33,671 nucleotides of DNA, taken from Prevotellaceae bacterium UBA2718 (GTDB lineage: Bacteria > Bacteroidota > Bacteroidia > Bacteroidales > Bacteroidaceae). The notes below the pieces were generated by a model, which ran no database searches, was not told where the DNA came from, and saw only the letters and a program-made list of their open reading frames with translations. The stretch is from positions 1 to 33,671 of the forward strand of contig DEKQ01000007.1 of assembly GCA_002353975.1 (NCBI GenBank). The letters are read 5' to 3'. This document shows, one piece after another, positions 20,764-29,057 of the stretch. A program made the position numbers and the translations under genes. The stretch's first letter is position 1. Each line of letters opens with the position of its first letter.

Positions 20764-22844
20764 TTTCTTGCTCTCAACTTAAAGGAAACAAATACGCAGC
20801 GTCCCGGGTGCAGAGTTGAGAAATTGCTGTTCCAGGGTCGTGTATCGCGTTTGTTGAAGATATTCTCTATGCCAAGGCCGGGTATCAGCTCCACCTTGTT
20901 CAGGTAGAACGTGTGGGTGGTGTGAAGGTCAAACTGCGTGAATGCTGGCGCATATCCGTAGCTGGTGCTCCAGCGGCGGCCCTGCAGATGGCCGTTCAGG
21001 TCTATGTTGAGACGGTAGTTGCCCCACGTATGTTCCCATCCTGCAAACACACGCCCCGTATGCTTCACGCTGCGGTCGGTAGGCTCTGTCGTGGTCTCAT
21101 ACTGCTGCGTCTTCTCGTTGAGCTTCACCGTCTCAGCCTTTGCATCCGTAAGGGTGTACGCTCCTCCTATGCGTATGTTTTCAGGCAGATAGAACGTAGC
21201 ACTCAGATGGAGCCCCCTTACCTTTGCCCTGTCTATGTTGTCCCGCTGCTGATATTTCGTGGCAGTGGGATATTTTGTGTCCAGTCCGCTCAGTGCTATC
21301 TCGGCATCGGTCAGCACACGATAGGATATCATGTCGCGCACGTCGTTGATGAAGCCGCCTGCCTTCACGCTCAGCCAGTTGTTGCTGTAATCCACGTTCA
21401 GGCTATAGTAGTTGCTCTTCTCGGGCTTCAGGTCCTGATTGCCTACGGTGATGGTCTTCGTCTCGTCGTTCTCATAGTATATCTGCAGCAGCGTCGGCGT
21501 GCGATAGCCGGCACTGTAGCCTGCACGGAAGCGAAATCCGCCGAGACTGTACATCAGGCCCACGCTGGGGGTGGCGTGGCTGCCGAAGAAACGGTTGTTG
21601 ATGTAGCGAAGTCCCAGGATGCCCTGCAGGTTCTTGCTGATGCGCACCTCGTCCTGGGCATAGAGGGACAGCGTGTACGTCGTGCGGAAGGAGAAGTTGT
21701 AGCTCTTATACGTCTCATGTACGTACTCCGCTCCGGCCGACAGCTTGTTCCAGCTGCCAAGACGGAAGATGCCCCTGAGCGTGCCATTATAATAGTGTGT
21801 GCGCTTGGTGAGCTGCGTGCCTCCGGGACGCGTGGTGTCAAAGGAGTCGCGCTCGCTCGTCAGGTTGTCGCTATAGAAGTCAGCCTCCAGATAGGTCTTG
21901 CTGCTGACCTTCCACGTGGCACCCACTCCGTACATATAGTCCTGCCTATGCAGGTCATAGCTGTAGGCCTCTTTCTCCGTATAGACGGTCTCGCCGTTCT
22001 TCGTGGAGCCTTTATAGTAACGCGCCATTTGCGGGCGTTCCGTTAGGTAGTCATAGAAACTGCCCTTCAGATAGACCGTTACGCCCTTGCCCATATCCCA
22101 TGTCAGGCGTTGGTTCAGCAGATTGCTGTGATAGCCCTGGCTCATCACTCTGCCCGTAGGCATCAGCCGACCTGCCACCTCCTCCATTCCGTTCACCTGC
22201 CAGTTGCCCGCCTGCTGGTGCTGGAAGGCAGAACTGCTGCTCAGGCGTCCTTTCTCGATGTTTGCCGAGATGCTTTCCGCAAAGCGCCCCTTGCTGGTGT
22301 ATGACGTGTTGTTAGTCACGTCAACCCGCGCTTCTCTGTGCTTCTCTGCCGAGGGAGCCGTCATAGAGGGTGCCGTGGTGATGATGTTGATGACGCCGCC
22401 TATCGCCTCGCTGCCATACAGGGCCGAGCTGGCGCCGGAGAGCACCTCGATGCGCTTCACGTTGGCCATATTGATGCGCGTATAGCGGTCATCGCCCGTC
22501 AGGCGCTTGCCATTCTCCAGAATCAGGATATAGTCCTCGTTCAAGCCGTTCATCATCATCGTCGTACCCATGCCGTTGGTCATCGTGGTGACGCTCGAAG
22601 TCAGCTGCTTCAGGGCATCCTCAAGGTTTGTGACTTGCATCCGCTGAAGCTCCTCAGAGGTGATGACCTGAACAGGCACAACGGCATTACGCGCCCTGTT
22701 GTGCGTGCCCGTACCCGTCACAACAACCTGTGACAACTCCTGATTACGCACAATACTATCCGTAGTCGCCTTTTGACCAAAGGCAACCGTACTGCAAAGG
22801 AGGCCTGCAATCACGGCAAGCTGCTTTGCATAGAAACGTCTCAT
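20760..22844 (-). CDS. btuB: TonB-dependent outer-membrane receptor, first gene after the B12 riboswitch (BtuB-like)
   Basis: 694 residues from ATG 22844 (MRRFYAKQLAVIAGLLCSTV signal peptide); an in-frame ATG at 22877 would add residues with no signal character, while AGAAAGGA sits a few bases upstream of 22844. TonB-box region ELSQVVVTGTGTH, plug (ITSEELQRM, DYILILENGKRLTG, KRIEVLSGASSALYGSEAIG) and barrel motifs (SAGYRTPTLLQIYYEND, NQDLKPEKSNYYSL) are all present. Distantly related to the next receptor; the two are co-translated (ATGA). Direct control by a cobalamin riboswitch makes a corrinoid the expected ligand. Confidence 0.88.
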   Translation of the reverse strand: MRRFYAKQLAVIAGLLCSTVAFGQKATTDSIVRNQELSQVVVTGTGTHNRARNAVVPVQVITSEELQRMQVTNLEDALKQLTSSVTTMTNGMGTTMMMNGLNEDYILILENGKRLTGDDRYTRINMANVKRIEVLSGASSALYGSEAIGGVINIITTAPSMTAPSAEKHREARVDVTNNTSYTSKGRFAESISANIEKGRLSSSSAFQHQQAGNWQVNGMEEVAGRLMPTGRVMSQGYHSNLLNQRLTWDMGKGVTVYLKGSFYDYLTERPQMARYYKGSTKNGETVYTEKEAYSYDLHRQDYMYGVGATWKVSSKTYLEADFYSDNLTSERDSFDTTRPGGTQLTKRTHYYNGTLRGIFRLGSWNKLSAGAEYVHETYKSYNFSFRTTYTLSLYAQDEVRISKNLQGILGLRYINNRFFGSHATPSVGLMYSLGGFRFRAGYSAGYRTPTLLQIYYENDETKTITVGNQDLKPEKSNYYSLNVDYSNNWLSVKAGGFINDVRDMISYRVLTDAEIALSGLDTKYPTATKYQQRDNIDRAKVRGLHLSATFYLPENIRIGGAYTLTDAKAETVKLNEKTQQYETTTEPTDRSVKHTGRVFAGWEHTWGNYRLNIDLNGHLQGRRWSTSYGYAPAFTQFDLHTTHTFYLNKVELIPGLGIENIFNKRDTRPWNSNFSTLHPGRCVFVSFKLRARN

Positions 22845-22909
22845 TCTATTAGATCCTTTCTGACTGGTGTCCGCCATATTCCCGTAGCAGAACGTGTTTT
22901 ATCCTTTTT

Positions 22910-23098
22910 CTTGTTATGCTTCCAGGCAGGTTTCCTGACTTTGCCCCGGATGTGCGCCTTCCCATCAACACATTTCTCTTGACAGTGGCTTCTATGGCAC
23001 ATCCTGATAAAGGGCATCTACAGTAGCGGGTACTGTTCGGGATTCTCACCCGATTCCCTCTCTGCCTTTTGGTCAACAACCAAAGGCATCACCTGAAA
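22910..23098 (-). promoter_or_regulatory. Cobalamin (B12) riboswitch
   Basis: On the minus strand the leader contains, in order, CAGGTGATGCC (near 23097-23087), GGGAATCGGGTGAGAATCCC, the core CCGCTACTGT (complement of 23020-23029) and the B12-box AGTCAGGAAACCTGCCT (complement of 22924-22940). This is the conserved order of the cobalamin aptamer. About 66 bases remain to the btuB start, enough for an expression platform acting on the AGAAAGGA ribosome site. High B12 should repress the whole downstream operon of uptake and late biosynthesis genes. Exact ends are approximate. Confidence 0.92.
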
Positions 23099-23106
23099 AT
23101 GCGGTG

Positions 23107-23137
23107 CAAAATTACACATTATTTATGTAATACGCAA
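23107..23137 (-). promoter_or_regulatory. Promoter of the riboswitch operon
   Basis: On the minus strand TTG (complement of 23135-23137) is separated by exactly 20 bases from TAATTTTG (complement of 23107-23114). Transcription would begin near 23100-23104, at the first bases of the riboswitch. Confidence 0.8.
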
Positions 23138-23161
23138 GAATACCGTTAAAATAATTCAAAA

Positions 23162-23197
23162 TAGGGACTGATATCCAGTGTCAGGTATCAGTCCCTA
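23162..23197 (-). terminator. Intrinsic terminator after the BACON-like lipoprotein gene
   Basis: A 12-bp perfect stem around GGGACTGATA/TATCAGTCCC with a 12-base loop, followed on the minus strand by TTTTGAATTATTTT. It sits between the end of the lipoprotein gene and the riboswitch promoter and insulates the two units. Confidence 0.75.
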
Positions 23198-23224
23198 CAG
23201 ATAATTGTCGAAGAGAAGGGATCA

Positions 23225-24343
23225 TCATGGAAGGGATTTCGTCTCCCATTCAGATTTTGTCAGTGTATATCCATTCTTGGAAGCTTCACTACGCAGTTCA
23301 CGCATGTCGGACTGTACCTCACGGTATTGACTTCGCATGCTTGACAATATAGAGTTAGTGGCAGAACCCTTCATGTTGCTATAATTGTTCCATATACTCT
23401 TTGCAAGTTCTGCATATTTATTGTACGAAGCTTGGAATTGGGCCTTGGTCATATTTGAGTAGCTGCTGCCTCCGCTGTTGTCTCCCGAGCCTCCGCTGCC
23501 TCCAGAACTTCCTCCGCTGCTATTAGCTTTTTGTGTAACTTGTAATGTATGATTGTATGTCTCACCATCAGCCTTCAGTGTGATGTAGATGTAACCTACG
23601 CGGTCCGAGCCAGTGGTGTTTTCGGAGTTGTACCACCAGATGCTGACCAAGTTATAGTCGTAAGTGCTTCCGTTTGAACCTATTTCACCTTTCTTGTGGT
23701 TAAGCATTATCTTTGAGACAGTGAGCCAGGAGCTGGATGTCGTGGCTTGGACATCGTCGAGGGAGAAGTTGTCGGTGTAAACATTAAAGTATGTCGAGGA
23801 GGTATAGAGTGCACCAAGGTACTCATTGTAGGTCGGCCCCTGATAGCTTTCGGTAAAGGAATTGTTTTCATCGAACTTTACCTTCTGGATTTCGATATCC
23901 AGATTGGGGATGATGAAAACAAAGCGCTCGTCATCGCTATACGTGGCATAACACTCTTCTCCATCCATGACAATCACCCCTTCCTGGGTGGAAATATCAC
24001 GTTTCTCAGTGTGAAATTGGAGGTAGGTATTGTTCCAATTGTCACTCCCCACAATGAAGCATCCTTCCTCGTCGGTCCATGCCTCATCTTCGTAGGTGAA
24101 TGTATAACTGCCAGAATCGTAGTTGTATCGGTGTACAATCAATACTGCGTCCCAACTGAAACCATACCGTGAAGGGTTTGCCAGTACCTGGCTCGGGATG
24201 GAGTCGCCGTCATGTAACGTGATGCCGCGTCCGTTGTTGTTGCTGTAGCCGTTGCCAGCAGAATCGTCATCGCCACCACATGAAACGGTAGCCAGTGCGA
24301 TAAAAATGCACAGAATGTAAAATAAATCTCTTTTCATAGTCAT
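23225..24343 (-). CDS. Putative surface lipoprotein with BACON-like domain and Gly/Ser linker
   Basis: 372 residues (370 if the second ATG at 24337 is used). Lipoprotein signal ends FIALATVSC, then GGDDDSAG, an Asp-rich tract like the surface-export signal. An N-terminal unnamed part with many Tyr, Trp and Asp (about 40-185) comes first. A BACON-like beta domain follows (about 190-275: SSSWLTVSKI, then DRVGYIYITLKADG and LQVTQK). A Gly-Ser linker (about 277-297) and a charged helical C-terminus of about 70 residues complete it. BACON domains often hold or bind carbohydrate or mucin in Bacteroidetes proteins; no catalytic domain is seen. Own promoter and terminator; AT-richer than the cobalamin locus. 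Function unknown. Confidence 0.75.
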   Translation of the reverse strand: MTMKRDLFYILCIFIALATVSCGGDDDSAGNGYSNNNGRGITLHDGDSIPSQVLANPSRYGFSWDAVLIVHRYNYDSGSYTFTYEDEAWTDEEGCFIVGSDNWNNTYLQFHTEKRDISTQEGVIVMDGEECYATYSDDERFVFIIPNLDIEIQKVKFDENNSFTESYQGPTYNEYLGALYTSSTYFNVYTDNFSLDDVQATTSSSWLTVSKIMLNHKKGEIGSNGSTYDYNLVSIWWYNSENTTGSDRVGYIYITLKADGETYNHTLQVTQKANSSGGSSGGSGGSGDNSGGSSYSNMTKAQFQASYNKYAELAKSIWNNYSNMKGSATNSILSSMRSQYREVQSDMRELRSEASKNGYTLTKSEWETKSLP

Positions 24344-24389
24344 TGTCAGTTTTGTTATTCGGTTAGTAATGTACTGTAAATCTCAGTCG

Positions 24390-24420
24390 CAAAGCTACGA
24401 ATTTTTTACAAATAAAACAA
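24390..24420 (-). promoter_or_regulatory. Promoter of the BACON-like lipoprotein gene
   Basis: Minus strand TTG (complement of 24418-24420), 20 bases, then TAGCTTTG (complement of 24390-24397). The start would be near 24384, giving a leader of about 40 bases. The spacing is identical to the tRNA and riboswitch promoters. Confidence 0.75.
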
Positions 24421-24461
24421 GAAAAGAGAACAATACCAATCAAAAATTGTTGTATTCAGAC

Positions 24462-25571
24462 TTATTTTATTTCTTTTATTAGCATGCCTGGGTAAAAATC
24501 GTCTCCAGAAATTTTTTTAAAGGTTGTGAATGTGGGTTGTGATTTATTTTCATTGTCTTCTTCTGCCATGTATCTGTTGTCTTTTATCAAACCCTCTTCA
24601 GGCTGAATGATGCCCACACGATGAAAGGTCATGATGCCATTTTTGTCTATATTCTTCTCAAGGACTTCATACTGTTGCTTAGTATTCACGCCTTCCTTCA
24701 GGCCTATATCCGCCTGTATGGGGTTGGAAGATATCAATGGAGCCCGAATTACAAAATCAGGGTATTCCTTCTGTAGCTTTGCGATATTAATGTCAAGACA
24801 TCGTGCTACAACTCTTTCAATGAGTTTAGATTGCGTGATGTGACGTACTTCCTCTCCATACGACGTTACGGCCTTTGCACGATATATGAAATCAAATGAG
24901 CCTTGGTTCATGAAGTCAGTCGTTCCATCGTAGTATTTTTCATAGAAGGAGTAAAGTGTATCCTTGTTCCAGTTTAGTTGAAATATATATGTTGTTATTG
25001 TCACGTCAAATTTATGTAAGTCCTCAGTGTTGGTGATGTCTTTCTCTTTGTTGCTATATACACCGGTATAGCTGATATCACTCATCAAAAGATATGTGTT
25101 GGGTATGAGATTCTCTCCAGCATCTTGAAGGATGGCATTGCCTCTGATGGACTTTGAGGCCAGGGTGCGGTCCATAGTATTGGCATCATACAGGCCACGC
25201 TCGCTGACAAGATTCATACTGAATCTGCCAGTAGTCTTGTTCCACAGGAACCATTTGGCAACAGCACGGTTTCCTAATTTCGTCTGGCGTATGAAGGAAC
25301 TGATATATTGTTGCTGGTCGGAGAAATCCTGAGTGACAAATTTCACAACCTTTACCCCGAGACTGTGGTCATTGAAACGGTTGGACAGAGGTATTCTTTT
25401 AAAGGCATTAGCTATCTCCTCATTATACATATACATAGGGTGTTCTATCATCATGTGAATGACAGAACATCTCTGATATCTTTCTATCGCATCATCGGAC
25501 TGCCCGTAAGCCACCGATGTGCATAGAGCGAAGAATATCAGAGAAGCATGTATGAACCTTAGAAATCCCAT
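24462..25571 (-). CDS. Unnamed exported protein, family A (second paralogue)
   Basis: 369 residues, signal peptide MGFLRFIHASLIFFALCTSV ending AYGQ. Not a family I can name. It is clearly homologous along its length to the protein at 30264-31484: shared RFNDHSLGVKV-type segment, ERGLYDANTMD, a Gln-Asp-Ala-Gly-Glu block (AILQDAGENLIPNTY), PLISSNPIQADIGLKEGV, HRVGIIQP and the C-terminal GMLIKEIK. It lacks the Gly/Ala-rich hydrophobic segment found in the other copy. The ATG overlaps the end of the upstream gene (13 bases), so the pair is translationally coupled. AT-rich relative to 26.6-33 kb. Likely periplasmic or outer-membrane associated. Confidence 0.8.
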   Translation of the reverse strand: MGFLRFIHASLIFFALCTSVAYGQSDDAIERYQRCSVIHMMIEHPMYMYNEEIANAFKRIPLSNRFNDHSLGVKVVKFVTQDFSDQQQYISSFIRQTKLGNRAVAKWFLWNKTTGRFSMNLVSERGLYDANTMDRTLASKSIRGNAILQDAGENLIPNTYLLMSDISYTGVYSNKEKDITNTEDLHKFDVTITTYIFQLNWNKDTLYSFYEKYYDGTTDFMNQGSFDFIYRAKAVTSYGEEVRHITQSKLIERVVARCLDINIAKLQKEYPDFVIRAPLISSNPIQADIGLKEGVNTKQQYEVLEKNIDKNGIMTFHRVGIIQPEEGLIKDNRYMAEEDNENKSQPTFTTFKKISGDDFYPGMLIKEIK

Positions 25572-26524
25572 TCTTCGTCAATAGAAAATACGACCTCTCG
25601 GTTTACCTGCGTAGGATACATATTGTGGTTCAACAGATAGGCGTGGTTTTCCTTATAGAAGTCCGTCAGTCGAGTGATGCTACTTGCACTTTCACGAATA
25701 CTGCCCTCTGAAGCCGTATAGATTTTTATATTTGATGGTATGGAGAATTCAGAATCGTCAACAACCCTTTCCTTTATATCAGTCAGTTTAGACATACAGT
25801 ATGCCTTTAAATCGTAAGAGGGCGTAACTTTAGTACCGGCAATTTTGGACATCTTCTTGTAAATTTTTCGTTTGGTTTTGTCACTTATATCCTTCATGAC
25901 GTCTCCTATCATATTTGTCTGTTTCCATACAGTCTTACCGATAATGCCATCTATTTCTATGCCTCGCAAGAATAATGCCGTATATGCTTTGGGCATGACG
26001 AAGGATGAAAATGCATAGATGTCAAAGTCGGTACTTGCCGTCGCATCTTCTATCCGCCCCTTATGATAATCTGCAGTTCTCTCCATAAGAGTCGTTGTGC
26101 CTTCGTTTTCAAATCTGTATAGTGTAGGTTGCATCTTATGTCCCATATACGACTTCCCCTCCTTAGAAAAGATGTTCAACATTGCTTTTGCATAGCCATT
26201 GTATTGCTCAAAGCTTATACCCTTGTTTATCAGGTCGCTGTAGAGCGTAACAGTATTCCCGTCTATCAATGTATAGACATGTGTGCATTCATCTATATAC
26301 AATACCTTATCACCCTTAATAATATACCTTGTGTTGCGTACACCATTATAAGACATTCCGAATGTATTGTCAATAATGAATTTATTGTAGTTTTCTTCAG
26401 AGTGATATCGTAACTCTCCTTCAAAGACTATCTTTTCTGCACTGCTTTTATTACCATCGGTTTGGGCTGACGTTGCAAGTGCAGATATAAGCAATAGAGC
26501 AAAGGTAATAATTTCCCTTCTCAT
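25559..26524 (-). CDS. Unnamed exported protein with C-terminal EEWDF tail
   Basis: 321 residues, signal peptide MRREIITFALLLISALATSA ending before QTDG. The mature part alternates beta-like and charged segments (EGELRYHSEENYNKF, IKGDKVLYIDECTHVYTL, MYPTQVNREVVFSIDEEWDF). No family recognised; the N-terminal region resembles exported proteins with a repeated KGDK..Y/ID pattern but I cannot assign it. Its last residues EEWDF echo the EEEWDY end of the WG-repeat protein at 31521-33272, which also sits directly upstream of a family A gene. The stop region overlaps the family A start. Confidence 0.75.
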   Translation of the reverse strand: MRREIITFALLLISALATSAQTDGNKSSAEKIVFEGELRYHSEENYNKFIIDNTFGMSYNGVRNTRYIIKGDKVLYIDECTHVYTLIDGNTVTLYSDLINKGISFEQYNGYAKAMLNIFSKEGKSYMGHKMQPTLYRFENEGTTTLMERTADYHKGRIEDATASTDFDIYAFSSFVMPKAYTALFLRGIEIDGIIGKTVWKQTNMIGDVMKDISDKTKRKIYKKMSKIAGTKVTPSYDLKAYCMSKLTDIKERVVDDSEFSIPSNIKIYTASEGSIRESASSITRLTDFYKENHAYLLNHNMYPTQVNREVVFSIDEEWDF

Positions 26525-26545
26525 GATGAATGTTTCTCTTTACAT

Positions 26546-26578
26546 AAAAATGTTGCTCCGAAAGGATTTCGAAGCAAC
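26546..26578 (-). terminator. Intrinsic terminator-like hairpin after the gene at 26589-27521
   Basis: Minus strand: a 12-bp stem beginning GTTGCTTCGAAA, loop TCC, one G-U pair, then ATTTTT. It lies in the 64-bp gap before the EEWDF protein gene, at the point where DNA composition shifts from GC-richer to AT-richer. It may end the upstream transcript or only attenuate it; no promoter was found between it and 26524. Confidence 0.65.
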
Positions 26579-26588
26579 GATTGTCTTT

Positions 26589-27521
26589 TTATCTCAGCCA
26601 CATGAGGTTTGTGGTCTGTGCTTTCTGGCCTCTGCCGTAGGCTACGCCGACGGCGCGGGCTGCGGAGATGCGCTCGTGTTCCAGCTTTATCTGGTCGTTA
26701 TACTTCTGGCGCATCTCAAGGTCTATGTCGCTGCGCACCTGTTTCTTCACCTCTGCCATGAACTTTGTGGCCTCCTTATAGCAGGCTGCTTCGGGGTCTA
26801 TCTGTGCCAGCATGGCGCATACCTCCTCGGCTGTCATCTGGTCCTGTCCTGCTGCCCAGATGGCTTTGGCACGGTTCAGCAGGTAGAGGTTCACGCGGTT
26901 GAGGTTCTTTGTGTATAGCTGCAGGCCGTATTTGGATGCTGCTTCGCCGCCCTTGGAGCACACGGGGATGGAGAGCACCTGCATCAGGGCTGCCTCGTAC
27001 TGCTGCTGTGCCTCAAGGCGTTTGGCCTCCTTGATGATGTTATTGTACTGGGTGTCGTAGTATTTCATCATGTTAGCCTTGCCGCGATTGATGAGGTTCT
27101 TTATCTCGGCGTTGCCGGCACTGATGCCGCGGAAGGCGTTGATATAGCTCTTTACCTCGCCTGTGCCCACACCGTTGAGGGTGATGTATGCGGTGCCGAA
27201 CTTCTTCTGCGTGTATGTGTCGGCCATATAGAAGGTCATTCCCAGGTTATAGACGGTCTGTATCGGCGGTCCGGGGTGGTTGCTCTTGTCCAGCACGTCA
27301 CAGTGTACGGTGAGGATGAATGGCGTCAGGGGCGACTCGCTGGTGAGTCCGTTCTCTGTTGCCATGCGGCTGAGCGACTGATAGAGTACCGTGCGCGCTG
27401 CTGCCGGCACGTTGGTGAAGTCCTCGTCAAGCTCAATAGAGATTGGCATGACGCACTCTTGCGCATGGACGCTGACCGTCAGCGACAGCAAGAGCGAGGA
27501 TAGCATATACTTTATTTTCAT
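26589..27521 (-). CDS. Unnamed exported protein, helical C-terminal half
   Basis: 310 residues, signal peptide MKIKYMLSSLLLSLTVSVHA. An N-terminal mixed domain to about residue 115 has some resemblance to the LpoB/CsgG-like folds of envelope proteins (TVHCDVLDKSNHPGPPIQTV, then TLNGVGTGEVKSYINAF), a weak impression only. The rest is mostly helical with KEAKRLEAQQQYEAALMQ, reminiscent of a TPR-like repeat, and a charged helix (VRSDIDLEMRQKYNDQIKLE). It ends GRGQKAQTTNLMWLR. No catalytic motif seen. It lies in the run of exported genes with short gaps and may act with its neighbours. Confidence 0.75.
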   Translation of the reverse strand: MKIKYMLSSLLLSLTVSVHAQECVMPISIELDEDFTNVPAAARTVLYQSLSRMATENGLTSESPLTPFILTVHCDVLDKSNHPGPPIQTVYNLGMTFYMADTYTQKKFGTAYITLNGVGTGEVKSYINAFRGISAGNAEIKNLINRGKANMMKYYDTQYNNIIKEAKRLEAQQQYEAALMQVLSIPVCSKGGEAASKYGLQLYTKNLNRVNLYLLNRAKAIWAAGQDQMTAEEVCAMLAQIDPEAACYKEATKFMAEVKKQVRSDIDLEMRQKYNDQIKLEHERISAARAVGVAYGRGQKAQTTNLMWLR

Positions 27522-27576
27522 AGTCTTTTTCCTTATTTTAATGGTTGGGGTAGCTAATCCCCCCTTTCATTGGATT

Positions 27577-28530
27577 TTACTTTTCACCAAAGACGAGCAG
27601 GCATCTTCCCAGTCCGCGGTTGATTGTCTTAACGGGGATGTTGTATGGCGCAGCACCGAGGAAGCGTGCCAGGTCGCGTGCGAAGCCATACGTGTCCTGT
27701 GCCATGCCGTTCTGCTTATAGAGCGGTATGCGCACCTGCTCGTAGAGTATCATCGTCTCCGTGGCGTCTGACTTGCTGAAGCGGTGGTTCACGCAGTTGT
27801 CAGCCAGCCAGTTGTCTATCACTTCATTGAGTTCGTAGCCATTGTATTCCTTCTCAAAATCCACTGTGCTACTGTCAAAGATGCGCATGTCAAGCACCAC
27901 CTCGCGTCCGTTCTCCAGGAGGTCATCAAAGTGCTCCTGCAGGCGGGCGGTAAAGGCATCCATGTGGTCCTGCACAGCCTCTTCAAGCAGCACTGGCAGT
28001 TCAGCAGAGAATGATCCCGTGCCAGTGCCCTCAGCGCCCGCCACCTGCTTGTTGCTGTAGGCATCCAGGGCGCGCAGGTTATAGGTGATGCTGCTCTTGG
28101 GACCTAAGGTATTCACCGTCCAGTCTATCTCAAGGATTATGTCGGCCTTTGCCGTGCGGCGCAGGCGGTCCAGCGGGCTCTCTGTGATGGCAGAGCCGCT
28201 GCGCTTGCTCGTGATGAGACGGTCCTCGGCAGAGAGGTTGTTGATGCTCTTCACGTTCTGTTGAAGGTCCTTGAGCGGAAAGCCGCGGTCGGCCATCAGG
28301 ATATTAATCTTTGAGATTACGGCGTTCAGCTGTTTGTCTGTCGATACGGCAGCCTTGTAATCGGGTATCTGTTCCGGTGTCCCTTGGTTGTCAAAGGTCT
28401 GCTCAAAGCCGTGCTCCTTGCACCACGCATCGCTGGGCACCACCATGAGGGTAGGCTTCTTGGCCTGCCCCATTGCCGACACCGTGCACAGCGTCAGCAG
28501 CATTATGGATAATAGATGTCTTAGTTTCAT
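27577..28530 (-). CDS. Unnamed exported protein (possible DUF6175-type)
   Basis: 317 residues, signal peptide MKLRHLLSIMLLTLCTVSAM ending GQ. Begins KKPTLMVVPSDAWCKEHGF, a start I associate loosely with the Bacteroidetes family DUF6175; I cannot confirm it. The middle TAKADIILEIDWTVN and the block after it (SITYNLRALDAYSNKQVAG) look like the strand pattern of LpoB/CsgG-like lipoprotein-associated folds. The C-terminal half contains EVIDNWLADNCVNHRFSK and NGMAQDTYGFARDLARFLG. Only 16 bases separate it from the upstream gene, so it is in an operon. Confidence 0.75.
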   Translation of the reverse strand: MKLRHLLSIMLLTLCTVSAMGQAKKPTLMVVPSDAWCKEHGFEQTFDNQGTPEQIPDYKAAVSTDKQLNAVISKINILMADRGFPLKDLQQNVKSINNLSAEDRLITSKRSGSAITESPLDRLRRTAKADIILEIDWTVNTLGPKSSITYNLRALDAYSNKQVAGAEGTGTGSFSAELPVLLEEAVQDHMDAFTARLQEHFDDLLENGREVVLDMRIFDSSTVDFEKEYNGYELNEVIDNWLADNCVNHRFSKSDATETMILYEQVRIPLYKQNGMAQDTYGFARDLARFLGAAPYNIPVKTINRGLGRCLLVFGEK

Positions 28531-28546
28531 ATCGGTTTCTCTTTTG

Positions 28547-29020
28547 TCAGTCTATAACATTATCTGCTTTCAGTCGTGCCTTCAGTTCAGCCCTCAGCAC
28601 GCGTATGGTTAGATCGTAGGAGTATCCCAGTTTGTCTTTCACCTTGCCGCCGGAGCGCTTTTTCGTGTCCTGAAGCGATACATACTGCTTGTATGCCCCG
28701 TTGTCGGCAAAGAAGATGTTGAAATAGTCCTCATATCGCTCTTTGGCATTCACCTCGGTTACGAGCGGACGCATGTTGCAGCCTGCATCGGCCCCGTCGC
28801 GTATGCCGTCGAATATCACTGCCCACACGGCATTCTTCATGGCCTGCTCCTTGGCATCGGCACGGTTTCGGCCATAGCCCTGCACGCGGAGGGTCTGCGA
28901 GCCGTCCAGCTCCACGCCCATACAGCGTACGGAGGAGCGTGCATATACCGTCTGGCGCTGCTGTGCTTCAGCAGTTATGACAGCAAGCATCGTAAGTAGT
29001 ATCAGAAGTGTTCTCTTCAT
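28547..29020 (-). CDS. Small unnamed exported protein (family B, copy 1)
   Basis: 157 residues, signal peptide MKRTLLILLTMLAVITAEA. The mature part has LRVQGYGRNRADAKEQAMKN, AVWAVIFDGIRDG, a Phe-Phe-Ala-Asp segment (NIFFADNGAYKQYVSL) and the ending LRAELKARLKADNV. It shares layout and scattered residues with the protein at 29714-30181: a Gly-rich start, repeated Asp-Ala-Lys segment, V-x-x-I-x-F-x-G, FFA and a C-terminal LR-x-E-L-x-K/A, so the two are probably distant paralogues. The DAKEQAMKNAVWAV stretch resembles LPP20-type envelope proteins, a weak resemblance. Confidence 0.75.
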   Translation of the reverse strand: MKRTLLILLTMLAVITAEAQQRQTVYARSSVRCMGVELDGSQTLRVQGYGRNRADAKEQAMKNAVWAVIFDGIRDGADAGCNMRPLVTEVNAKERYEDYFNIFFADNGAYKQYVSLQDTKKRSGGKVKDKLGYSYDLTIRVLRAELKARLKADNVID

Positions 29021-29057
29021 AATGGTTATATGTTTTGGTTGTTAGGAGAAAAAGATG

